A stretch of 38,214 nucleotides of DNA from Shewanella surugensis (GTDB lineage: Bacteria; Pseudomonadota; Gammaproteobacteria; Enterobacterales; Shewanellaceae), in NCBI RefSeq assembly GCF_023284005.1, contig NZ_JAKIKS010000049.1, forward strand, positions 1 through 38,214, written 5' to 3'. Positions 28,383 to 36,570 of this stretch are shown here, piece by piece (the stretch's first letter is position 1; every line of letters starts with the position of its first letter). Position numbers and translations under genes: made by a program. A model generated the notes under the pieces. It made no database searches and was not told the DNA's origin. It worked only from the letters and a program-made list of their open reading frames with translations.

Positions 28383-28736
28383 ATGAAACCGACGGTGATA
28401 CATCCCGATCAGCGTTTGACGCAGGTGAATGAGAACGTTCAAGCTTTGTTGGATAATTTAGCGCGCTCAAAAGAGAATAATCAGCTGAATGATGATGATA
28501 TCATGGCATTACAATTGGCTATACAAGAAAGGGAACGCCAATTACAGCAAGGGTTTGACGAGGGTTTAGCCATCATCGGTTGGGACAGATCGTATTTAAC
28601 CACTCAGTTAGGGTTAACAAAAGCATTCGAGCAGCAGGCTGTGGTGATCCTAACGCACTATCAGTCAATGTTACATTTTGGTCATAAAAGTAAACGTCAG
28701 CTAAAGGTTTATCAAACCATCGCTAAAAATAAGTAG
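28383..28736 (+). CDS. FliT-like flagellar export chaperone (FlaI type)
   Basis: A 117-residue, all-helical, highly charged small protein in the place of flaI/fliT between fliD and fliS in Vibrio and Shewanella flagellar clusters. It has helices at about 12-32, 38-60 and 70-105, but sequence resemblance to enteric FliT is weak, so the assignment is mainly positional. FliT-type chaperones bind FliD and can modulate flagellar regulators. A good ribosome binding site (GGGGAGAAGAAG) precedes the ATG. The gap to fliS is only 8 bases. Confidence 0.65.
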   Translation: MKPTVIHPDQRLTQVNENVQALLDNLARSKENNQLNDDDIMALQLAIQERERQLQQGFDEGLAIIGWDRSYLTTQLGLTKAFEQQAVVILTHYQSMLHFGHKSKRQLKVYQTIAKNK

Positions 28737-28744
28737 GCTATAAT

Positions 28745-29146
28745 ATGAGAAGTTCTTTACAATCATACCGTAAGGTGTCGGTCGATAGTGGTATTAGTGT
28801 TGCTTCACCGCATCGCATCATTCAAATGTTATTTTCTGGTGCCCTTGAGCGCTTAGCACAAGCGAAATGTGCCATAGAGCAAGACGATACCGTTAAAAAA
28901 GGGGAAGCGATAGGCAAAGCCATTAGTATAGTGGCGGGGCTTAATGGCAGTTTACACATGGAAACCGAAGGTGATGTCGCCAATAATCTCAATGCCTTGT
29001 ATGATTTTATGTTGCAACAGATGTCATATGCGAACGTGAATAATGATGTCAAAGCTGTCGATGATGTGATGGATATTTTAAGAGTGATTAAAGAAGGTTG
29101 GGATGCAATTCCAACCGAATTGCATCAATTATCATCAGACCAATAA
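28745..29146 (+). CDS. fliS: Flagellin export chaperone FliS
   Basis: A 133-residue flagellin-specific chaperone that binds the flagellin C-terminus and prevents premature polymerisation. SPHRIIQMLFSGALERLAQA and GLNGSLHMETEGDVANNLNA, then LYDFMLQQMS, are the standard helices of the four-helix FliS fold. Length is normal. It is coupled to the FliT-like gene, and no strong ribosome binding site is visible, suggesting translational coupling. Confidence 0.96.
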   Translation: MRSSLQSYRKVSVDSGISVASPHRIIQMLFSGALERLAQAKCAIEQDDTVKKGEAIGKAISIVAGLNGSLHMETEGDVANNLNALYDFMLQQMSYANVNNDVKAVDDVMDILRVIKEGWDAIPTELHQLSSDQ

Positions 29147-29421
29147 CAGACTAAGGTCGAATCATTGCCAGCATGTTGGCATCGTATTTCATTGTCAATA
29201 GTCAATAATATGACGTATTCTGAGCGTTTAGTTGTTTTTTTAGGCTAAGCGGGGAGGAGAAACTGATAAATCTCATTCGAGGCTTGCTAATATGGAGCTG
29301 ATAATACACTATTCATCTTCACAATGATTGTGTGTAGTTTGTTAATGTAATACACAATTATTTAAGCAACCAACACTAATAATTAATGCGAAGCAATATT
29401 TGCACTTTATGGCCGTACTGA

Positions 29422-30852
29422 ATGATGCAAACAGATCAACGAATTTTACTTGTCGGTAGCCAATCAGAGCGAACCAATCGCTTATCTTGCGTATTTGAGT
29501 TCTTGGGCGAGAAAGTTGAGTTTATCGATGTGGATAAACTTGAGCACTATACCAAGTTAACTCGCTTTAGAGCGGTTGTGATCCCAGCAGCAACGCAATT
29601 GCCAGCATTGCTGCCTTCTTTGGCTACAAAAATACCTTGGCAGCCCATACTGCTTTTAGGGCAGTTTGAAGAGCGTAAGGCTTCGAATATTTTGGGCTGT
29701 ATTGAAGAACCTTTAAATTATCCACAATTAACGGAGTTACTCCATTTTTGTCAGGTTTTTGGTCAGATGAAGCGACCGGAAGTGCCTACGAGTGCTAACC
29801 AAACTAAGCTGTTTAGAAGCTTAGTAGGGCGCAGCGAAGGCATTGCAGGTGTTAGATATTTAATTAATCAAGTGGCAGGCTCTGATGCAACCGTATTGAT
29901 TTTAGGGCAATCGGGTACCGGTAAAGAAGTGGTTGCACGTAACATCCATTATTTATCAGGCCGTCGCAGTGGGCCATTTATTCCCGTTAACTGTGGTGCT
30001 ATTCCTCCTGAATTACTCGAAAGTGAGTTATTTGGGCATGAGAAAGGATCCTTTACGGGTGCGATAAGCACCCGCAAAGGGCGTTTTGAGTTAGCAGAAA
30101 AAGGCACCTTGTTTTTAGATGAAATTGGCGATATGCCATTGCAAATGCAAGTTAAATTATTACGTGTATTGCAAGAAAAAGTCTTTGAACGGGTGGGCGG
30201 TAGCAAATCCATTGTTTCGGATGTGAGAGTCGTGGCGGCAACCCACAGAAATCTCGAAGCCATGATTGAAGCGGGGGATTTCAGGGAAGATCTCTATTAT
30301 CGCCTCAATGTGTTCCCGATTGAAATGCCCGCTTTATGTGAGCGTAAAGAAGATATCCCTCTATTATTACAAGAGTTGGTGAGTCGTGTATTTAATGAAG
30401 GTAGAGGTCGAGTCCGCTTTACCCAAAGGGCCATTGAGTCGCTTAAGGAGCATGGTTGGTCGGGTAATGTGCGTGAATTGTCTAATTTAATCGAGCGGTT
30501 AACGATTTTATATCCTGGTGGTTTGGTGGATGTGAATGACTTGCCGGTTAAATACCGACATATTGATGTCCCCGAATATTGCGTCGAAGTTAGCGAGGAG
30601 CAACTAGAACGGGATGCGCTCGCCTCTATTTTTAGTGATGAGCCAATCGATATTCCGGATACGCGTTTTCCAAGCGAGCTGCCCGCGGAAGGCGTGAATT
30701 TGAAAGACATGTTGGCTGAGCTTGAGATTGATATGATCCGTCAAGCCTTAGATCAACAAGACAATGTGGTGGCAAGAGCCGCTGAAATGCTGGGGATCCG
30801 CCGCACCACCTTAGTTGAAAAAATGCGTAAGTACGGTCTAAGCAAAGACTGA
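29422..30852 (+). CDS. flrA: Sigma-54-dependent master flagellar regulator FlrA (FleQ family)
   Basis: A 476-residue bacterial enhancer-binding protein at the top of the polar flagellar hierarchy; it activates flrBC, fliE-type operons and fliA regulators with sigma-54. An N-terminal FleQ-type receiver-like domain (1-120, without the phosphoacceptor Asp pattern) precedes the AAA+ domain. Walker A GQSGTGKE is at about 162-169, the sigma-54 contact loop GSFTGA at 209-214 (Ser replacing the usual Ala), and Walker B TLFLDEIGD near 229-237. The Fis-type helix-turn-helix (ARAAEMLGIRRTTLVEKMRK) ends the protein. A terminator follows, so it is monocistronic. The first of two ATGs is taken. Confidence 0.95.
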   Translation: MMQTDQRILLVGSQSERTNRLSCVFEFLGEKVEFIDVDKLEHYTKLTRFRAVVIPAATQLPALLPSLATKIPWQPILLLGQFEERKASNILGCIEEPLNYPQLTELLHFCQVFGQMKRPEVPTSANQTKLFRSLVGRSEGIAGVRYLINQVAGSDATVLILGQSGTGKEVVARNIHYLSGRRSGPFIPVNCGAIPPELLESELFGHEKGSFTGAISTRKGRFELAEKGTLFLDEIGDMPLQMQVKLLRVLQEKVFERVGGSKSIVSDVRVVAATHRNLEAMIEAGDFREDLYYRLNVFPIEMPALCERKEDIPLLLQELVSRVFNEGRGRVRFTQRAIESLKEHGWSGNVRELSNLIERLTILYPGGLVDVNDLPVKYRHIDVPEYCVEVSEEQLERDALASIFSDEPIDIPDTRFPSELPAEGVNLKDMLAELEIDMIRQALDQQDNVVARAAEMLGIRRTTLVEKMRKYGLSKD

Positions 30853-30928
30853 TGGTGATTATTCAGCTTGAATGAGTGGTTTATTTTGCTCACTGTCGAT
30901 GATAATCGTTAACGGATGAATACAAGAC

Positions 30929-30953
30929 ACCCGATGAGAATGCCTCATCGGGT
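30929..30953 (+). terminator. Intrinsic terminator after flrA
   Basis: ACCCGATGAG and CTCATCGGGT pair perfectly around a 5-base loop, followed by ATCTTTATATTT. It lies about 77 bases after the flrA stop and separates flrA from flrBC. Confidence 0.8.
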
Positions 30954-31060
30954 ATCTTTATATTTAAGCCATTTTGATTTCTTTTCTCACTTCTTAGTTT
31001 TCAGTTTTCCGTCTCCGACTTTCTCGTATGCTCATCATTACCCTTTTCGGGATGATTGTT

Positions 31061-31077
31061 TGGCATAAAACCTGCTT
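31061..31077 (+). promoter_or_regulatory. Sigma-54 promoter of flrBC
   Basis: TGGCAT (31061-31066) and CTGCTT (31072-31077) keep the GG-N10-GC spacing. The flrB start is about 60-75 bases downstream. This agrees with FlrA/sigma-54 control of flrBC known in Vibrio and Shewanella. Confidence 0.75.
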
Positions 31078-31135
31078 GTTTATCATCAGTATGCTCAAGT
31101 GTGACGGAAATGAGCAGTTTTTTGACGGAGTCATG

Positions 31136-32403
31136 ATGTTAGAACGCTCTGCAACTCAAACCTCATATGCCAGCCCACTCTTGGATATAACTGGATCCAG
31201 CCGAACGATAGCAGCATTGCCCGAGCCCGATAGTGTGAGCCAAGTTGCCCCCTAAATCGTTACTAAAACTAACCAATCGAATGACACATATCTTGCAAGC
31301 CATGCCATCGGCTGTGGTGATTTTAGATGCCAACGGTGTTATTTCAGAGGCCAATTCTGTGGCTTGTCAATTACTCGAAGAGATTGCGAGCTTGTCAACT
31401 CTCGAACCCGCTGATGGGCGAGAACAAGAACAAGGGACGATTAAGTGCCGTACTGGCACGGCGATCCCAATGACGGCAATAGATGATCCTTTGGTGGCTT
31501 CTTTAGTCGGTAAGTCGTGGCGGCAAGTGATCAAACAGGCTTTTTTACCGAAAAATGATGATGGTTATGAAGTGTCTCTTCGTTCGGGACGCAGAGTCAG
31601 TATTGCTATCCGTCCACTGACACCGGAGCCGGGACAATTGATCGTATTAACCGATCTGACTGAAACTCGTCAGCTACAAAAAAATGTTTCTCACCTGCAA
31701 AGACTGTCGGCTTTGGGTAAAATGGTGGCGACATTAGCCCATCAAATCCGCACGCCACTTGCGGCGGCCATCTTGTATGCCGAAAACCTCAGTCACAACA
31801 ATATTGGAAGCGAGATAAGAGAGCGATTTCAGCAAAAGTTGATGGACAGATTGGGGGGAACTGGAGCATCAAGTCAGTGATATGTTATTCATGGTGAAAG
31901 GGAAACCCCAAGCGTTAGACTGTGTGAGTGGATTAAAGGGCATTATTGACAAGGTGCTGGAAAATTGTTCACCCATCGCGCAAAAACAAGCTTGCCAGCT
32001 AACTTTCCATGATGAGAGTCAGGGTAATATACAGGCGAATGTTCCAGCTTTAGTGTCGGCTATCAATAATGTATTGATCAATAGTATCGAAGCGGGCGCC
32101 TCTCAAATATCGCTGCATGCTTATGACGATGATAGCCATATAGTGGTTAAAATAGTGGATAATGGCGCAGGACTGATGCAATCGGATCTGGTGAGCACTT
32201 CGTCTTTTTTCACCACTAAGTCTCAAGGGACGGGGCTGGGGTTGAGCGTGGTGCAGTCGGTGATGCGTCAACATAACGGGGCGTTAAGCCTGTGCAATCG
32301 ACAGGTCAAAGGTCAAACAGAGAAAGGCTGCATTGTCTTATTGCGCTTTCCTAAAATACGGACTTCGGTTGAAGCCAGTACAGTGGAGTATTCTCATGGT
32401 TGA
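31136..32403 (+). pseudogene. flrB: Flagellar sensor kinase FlrB, interrupted by two +1 frameshifts
   Basis: FlrB phosphorylates FlrC. Three consecutive frames each encode one part. The first, from ATG 31136 (after ACGGAG), gives MLERSATQTSYASPLLD and ends in VSQVAP at a TAA. The second contains the PAS region (ILQAMPSAVVILDANGVISE) and the H-box VATLAHQIRTPLA. The third has the N-box NVLINSIEAGA, VDNGAGL and GTGLGLSVVQ. The breaks lie at a C5 tract (31248-31252) and a G6 tract (31853-31858). Removing one base from each joins all parts into one frame of 421 residues, a normal length (1268 minus 2 bases is divisible by 3). The stop overlaps the flrC start. It may be a true null, phase-variable, or carry sequencing errors. 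Confidence 0.88.
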
Positions 32404-34015
32404 AGCGAGATTATTGCTGGTTGAAGATGATGATGATTTACGTGAAGCGCTTGTCGATACTTTACTATTAGCCCAATACCGCTGCATTAGCGTGAGCTGC
32501 GCTGAAGAGGCGATTATTTTTTTGCAGCAAAATAGCTCATCAATAGACTTAGTGATAAGCGACGTACAAATGCAAGGGATCGGTGGCATTGGCCTATTGA
32601 AATACATGCAACAATATCATGGTCATATTCCACTGCTATTAATGACGGCGTTTGCCACCATTGATAGTGCCATTGCGGCGATTAAACAAGGTGCGATGGA
32701 TTATCTGCCTAAACCGTTTTCCTCCAAAGTGTTACTGGAGCAAGTGTCGCGGTATTTAATGCCTGCTGCTAATGCATCAACTAATATGTCAAATAATATG
32801 TCAAAGAAAGCGCAGCCTTTCATTCATCGGGCTAGATCAACCGTGACAGCCTCTCGTGAGATGGCAAGAGATCTTCCTATCGCTGCAGATCCTCAGAGTT
32901 TGGCATTGCTGGATCTAGCCAAGCGAGTAGCGAAGTCAGAGGCCTCGGTGATGATTTCAGGCCCTAGCGGCACCGGAAAAGAGGTGTTAGCCAAATATAT
33001 TCATCATAGTAGCCCTCGTGCCAAGCAGCCTTTTATCGCCATTAACTGCGCCGCTATTCCGGACAACATGCTTGAAGCGACGCTTTTTGGTTATGAAAAA
33101 GGCGCATTCACTGGGGCTTATCAAGCCTGCTCTGGTAAATTTGAGCAAGCACAAGGTGGCAGTTTATTACTCGATGAAATATCGGAAATGCCGCTGGCCT
33201 TGCAAGCCAAACTGCTTCGAGTATTGCAAGAGTGGGAGCTTGAGCGAATAGGCGGCCGAAAAACCATTAAGCTTGATGTGCGAGTGTTAGCCACGTCCAA
33301 TCGTGACTTAAAACAAATGGTGAAAGAAGGGGCGTTTAGAGAAGACTTATATTACCGCATTAATGTTTTTCCCCTCACTTGGCCTGCGTTAAAAGAAAGA
33401 CCCAAGGACATTATTCCGTTGGCGCAGCATTGTTTGCATCGTCATTGCGACTCAGAGGATGTTGCCGTGTTAAGTGAAGCGGCTAAAAGGCGATTATGGG
33501 CTTATTCATGGCCGGGCAATGTCAGAGAGCTGGATAATGTGCTGCAAAGAGCGTTGATTCTATCGACGACAGGTGAAATTCTTCCACAAGATCTCATGCT
33601 AGATGATGATTGGCAGCCGGATAAGCACATGTATCCCGTTGATGCTCACTCAGCGAGTCCGACTCGACAAGAGGAAGCGAACGCTCACTTTCAGGCGGAG
33701 GCTTGTTTTCATCATCTGATTAATCCGCATACGAATAAGGCGGGAGCGCCGCGTGAGTATAGTGACAAGCTGCCAAAATTCAATGAGATAAATGAGCTAA
33801 ATGAAGAGAATGTGCCAAATTTCACTCAAAAATGGCCGTTGGCCCAGCTCAGTGCTGAGAAGCAAACCCAAGAACATACGCTCATCTTAGCGACCTTACA
33901 GCACTACCAAGGCCAGCGAAAATCGGTGGCAGAAAAGTTGGGCATAAGCCCCCGCACCTTGCGCTATAAAATGGCCAAAATGCGAGACTTAGGATTTGAG
34001 ATCCCATCAGGGTGA
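32396..34015 (+). CDS. flrC: Sigma-54-dependent flagellar response regulator FlrC
   Basis: A 539-residue NtrC-type response regulator activating class III flagellar genes such as flgB and flgF operons. The receiver domain (1-120) has the acidic pocket (VEDDDD), phosphoacceptor Asp near 56 (VISDVQM) and Lys near 106 (LPKPF). The AAA+ domain has GPSGTGKE (189-196) and GAFTGA (236-241). The Fis-like helix-turn-helix is at the C-terminus (SVAEKLGISPRTLRYKMAKM). The linker between AAA+ and helix-turn-helix (about 400-500) is longer than usual and low-complexity. The ATG at 32396 overlaps the flrB stop (ATGGTTGA), so translation is coupled; an upstream in-frame start at 32333 lies inside flrB and is rejected. 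Confidence 0.95.
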   Translation: MVEARLLLVEDDDDLREALVDTLLLAQYRCISVSCAEEAIIFLQQNSSSIDLVISDVQMQGIGGIGLLKYMQQYHGHIPLLLMTAFATIDSAIAAIKQGAMDYLPKPFSSKVLLEQVSRYLMPAANASTNMSNNMSKKAQPFIHRARSTVTASREMARDLPIAADPQSLALLDLAKRVAKSEASVMISGPSGTGKEVLAKYIHHSSPRAKQPFIAINCAAIPDNMLEATLFGYEKGAFTGAYQACSGKFEQAQGGSLLLDEISEMPLALQAKLLRVLQEWELERIGGRKTIKLDVRVLATSNRDLKQMVKEGAFREDLYYRINVFPLTWPALKERPKDIIPLAQHCLHRHCDSEDVAVLSEAAKRRLWAYSWPGNVRELDNVLQRALILSTTGEILPQDLMLDDDWQPDKHMYPVDAHSASPTRQEEANAHFQAEACFHHLINPHTNKAGAPREYSDKLPKFNEINELNEENVPNFTQKWPLAQLSAEKQTQEHTLILATLQHYQGQRKSVAEKLGISPRTLRYKMAKMRDLGFEIPSG

Positions 34016-34110
34016 TTTTTTATTATAGATAGAGATACATGGATTGGCTCGTGTTGCAAATGAATGCGAACTATTTTTATAGGTAAAGGTGTAACTAAGT
34101 TGTTTGTGAA

Positions 34111-35049
34111 ATGATAGGTAATAAATTCGTTAAATTGATAGAAAAAATACTCCCAGCCTCAGTGCCAAAGTTAGTGCCAATTGCTTTTTTTGTCGTGGTG
34201 CTAATTTGGTCAACGACTCCTTTGGGCATTGTGTGGAGCAGTGAGTCAGTTCACCCTACGATGGCAGTGTGGTTAAGGATGTTGATTGCGCTGATATTAG
34301 GTAGTGTGATTTTGGGGGTAGCTCGAATTAGACTGCCATGGAATAGGCAAGCTATTAAGCTTTATGCTGTGTCGTCTATCGGTATTGTTGGTGGTATGTT
34401 ATTGAGTTATTTTGCCGCAAGATGGATTGCTTCAGGGACTATGTCGCTGATTTTTGGGTTGTCTCCCTTAGTGTCTGGTTTATTGGCTCAACGTTTACTG
34501 AATGAAGATAAATTTAGCAACATGAAGAAATTGGCGTTAGGTATTGCATTTATTGGGTTAGGAATTGTGTGTTCATCACATTTATCCTTAAGTTCAGATA
34601 GTGGCATTGGGTTGGCATTGATTTTAACTGCAATGTTTTTATTTAGTTTGAGTGGCGTATTAGTGAAAAGGCTCGCAATTAATATTCATCCAGTAGCCAC
34701 TACGGTAGGTGCACTGTTGTTTTCTACACCTCAATTTGGATTAGCTTGGTTATTGTTTGATGGTTCGATGCCTATAGATACCTGGCAACCTAGATCCTTG
34801 TTGTCTATTTTGTATCTAGGGGTATTTGGTTCATTAATTGGTTTTATCGCTTATTTTTATATATTACAACATTTAAAAGCAAGTACTGTAGCACAAGTGA
34901 CGTTAGTGACCCCCATCTTTGCGATTATGTTAGGTGCACATGCGAACAGTGAAGCGATTACAAGCATTCTGGTTGCAGGGGCTTTGTGTGTGCTCATGGG
35001 ACTGGGGTTATATCAATTTGGCGATAAGCTATTGAAGCGAAAAAGCTAA
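34111..35049 (+). CDS. DMT-superfamily (EamA) transporter
   Basis: A 312-residue permease with about ten membrane helices in two EamA repeats: AFFVVVLIWSTTPLGIVWSS opens the first, and AMFLFSLSGVLVKRLAINIH the second. The characteristic LIFGLSPLVSGLLA and VTLVTPIFAIMLGAH segments close each half. Substrates of this family are varied metabolites and cannot be predicted. It is not flagellar; fliE usually follows flrC here. It is more AT-rich than the flagellar genes and is bracketed by flrC and a second copy of the flrC 3' end, suggesting arrival by insertion. No clear ribosome binding site precedes the ATG. Confidence 0.9.
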   Translation: MIGNKFVKLIEKILPASVPKLVPIAFFVVVLIWSTTPLGIVWSSESVHPTMAVWLRMLIALILGSVILGVARIRLPWNRQAIKLYAVSSIGIVGGMLLSYFAARWIASGTMSLIFGLSPLVSGLLAQRLLNEDKFSNMKKLALGIAFIGLGIVCSSHLSLSSDSGIGLALILTAMFLFSLSGVLVKRLAINIHPVATTVGALLFSTPQFGLAWLLFDGSMPIDTWQPRSLLSILYLGVFGSLIGFIAYFYILQHLKASTVAQVTLVTPIFAIMLGAHANSEAITSILVAGALCVLMGLGLYQFGDKLLKRKS

Positions 35050-35072
35050 CCGTCTCTGAAGCACAAAAAATT

Positions 35073-35206
35073 GTGCTGAGAAGCAAACTCAAGAACATAT
35101 GCTCATTTTAGCGACGTTACAAGATCAGCAAGGTCAACGAAAAGCGGTGGCAGAGCAGTTGGGCACAAGCCCCAGAATGTTACGTTATAACATGGTGAGT
35201 AAATAG
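35073..35206 (+). pseudogene. Duplicated 3' end of flrC
   Basis: This 134-base stretch encodes AEKQTQEHMLILATLQDQQG followed by QRKAVAEQLGTSPRMLRYNM and a stop. About 32 of 40 residues agree with the end of FlrC, including the non-conserved linker piece AEKQTQEH, and the alignment with 33852-33980 needs no gap. It starts 23 bases after the EamA stop, has no start codon of its own and carries only the helix-turn-helix. The open frame with many third-base and some codon changes points to an old duplication or an imported copy. Confidence 0.85.
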
Positions 35207-35483
35207 TCTTTTTTCTACATTATTGACGTTAGTTGTTCTCAAGTGGCTAGCAGTGTAACTATTGGTTAAATGTGTTTATTTAGTCGAGCCTTCGATTGTT
35301 ATCTATCGCTTGCAGCGGGATTTTGTGCGAATACAAAAATAATTTTCTGAATGAAGTATTACTTCAAGGGTATGAGCGCGAAGTAGGGACACTAAGCTGG
35401 CTCTTAGATAGGGATCGTTGTCAATACTTGACCTGCATGGATAGAAGGGAATGCCTTAAACATGTTTGGTTCTGTAGGCTCAG

Positions 35484-35606
35484 ATGAAAACAAATAACGT
35501 TCTTGTTAAAAAGCCAGTTCGACGTAAATGTCTCTCGCTTATATCTATTACGGTAGTAATTTTCGCCCTGCCTCCGATGGTTATTTTTATATTCACACTG
35601 ATTTGA
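35484..35606 (+). CDS. Possible small membrane peptide, 40 residues
   Basis: MKTNNVLVKKPVRRKCLSLI followed by a hydrophobic run (SITVVIFALPPMVIFIFTLI) gives a basic N-terminus and one membrane helix, the profile of a single-pass small protein. The ribosome binding site is weak (TAGG). No other convincing gene occurs in 35207-36570, and this one could be chance. Confidence 0.3.
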   Translation: MKTNNVLVKKPVRRKCLSLISITVVIFALPPMVIFIFTLI

Positions 35607-35705
35607 AAAGCGAAAATCAACAGAAAAATCACAAGCGGAGGGGGCGTGAGTTGTGTGTTGCTTACTCATGTCAAAGTGACTTATCGCTTTCAGTGGAGGA
35701 TAAGT

Positions 35706-35966
35706 ATTAAGCTTTGCTTAATGAAGGTCGTGAGTTCCCATTCATGCAGAGCACCATAAACTAGCGTTTGGCTATTTTGGTATTGGGTAGTGTATTTGTA
35801 ATACATAATCTTAGGTCTATTTATTGCCTGCACCAGACTAAGGTCGTGAGTTCCCACTCACACAGGGATATTGGATATTAAGCCTCTCTTAATGGAACGA
35901 CCGTGATTCGGTATCACTTATCACCTGCGGTGAGGCTGAGATCGTGAGTTCCCACTCACATAGGGC
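35706..35966. repeat. Intergenic repeat mosaic with two hairpin types
   Basis: Three copies of TCGTGAGTTCCCACTCAC-like sequence occur near 35728-35745, 35844-35861 and 35942-35959; copies 2 and 3 form GTGAG/CTCAC hairpins while copy 1 is degenerate. A second hairpin (ATTAAG/CTTAAT) occurs at 35706-35722 and 35877-35893, each upstream of one copy of the first type, so the unit of hairpin plus GTGAG element appears duplicated. It looks like a dispersed non-coding repeat family. It is not a CRISPR: units differ and spacing is irregular. Confidence 0.65.
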
Positions 35967-36040
35967 CAAAGGGGATCAACAGCAATCCCCCTTGGAACCC
36001 TTTGCCGCCCCAGACGCAGTAAAGCGCTTCTGGCAATAAT

Positions 36041-36091
36041 CGTTATCGCCTCATATTCGTTATCGCCTCATATTCGTTATCGCCTCATATT
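36041..36091. repeat. Tandem repeat, 3 x 17 bp
   Basis: Three exact head-to-tail copies of CGTTATCGCCTCATATT, followed by CGTCATCCCTGAC. A short tandem expansion typical of replication slippage in intergenic DNA. From here to 36570 nothing gene-like is visible. Confidence 0.95.
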
Positions 36092-36570
36092 CGTCATCCC
36101 TGACTCACCTGAGGCTATCTCGGCATCCGTGCCTTAATCACGCTATTATTGATTTAATCATTTTAGCTACTTCGATGGGGACTTAAAAAGCAAAAGTCAG
36201 TGGGCTTTCTTCGATTTAGCTTTGTGGGCAAGAACTGTGAGCTATATCTATGGTTTTATGTAAGTCTAGTTTGCTTGGTAAAAACATTTTGTTTACATAA
36301 GTAACTTTTAAGTGGTACTTTTGCGGGCTAGCGGGGCAGTCTATTTAGGCTCACGGTGATTAATAAAATAACTTATAGATAGATGTTAAAAAGAGATATG
36401 CGGACCTTGTAAACACAGATGCATTTTTTTTTAATTGGTTATTGTTGGCTTTTGTTGTTATAGGGTTAATTTTCGATCGATAACTATTTTACAACAATGG
36501 GTTAGCAGTATATTCAATTTTAAAAAAAGTCAGCAGTCTGGAAGATTATCCTGCTGCTGTTGAATAAGCT

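Noticed and set aside
35296..35710. Three overlapping frames of 60-82 codons on both strands (35296-35487, 35421-35669 minus, 35528-35710)
   Set aside because: They contradict each other, have unnatural composition and no ribosome binding sites; only a 40-residue membrane peptide at 35484 is kept as a weak candidate.
35728..35959. Possible CRISPR from the GTGAGTTCCCACTCAC-like repeats
   Set aside because: Only three diverging copies with unequal spacing, containing other repeats between them, and no cas genes.
36041..36091. Possible CRISPR from three regularly spaced repeats
   Set aside because: The 17-bp units are directly adjacent without spacers, so this is a simple tandem repeat.
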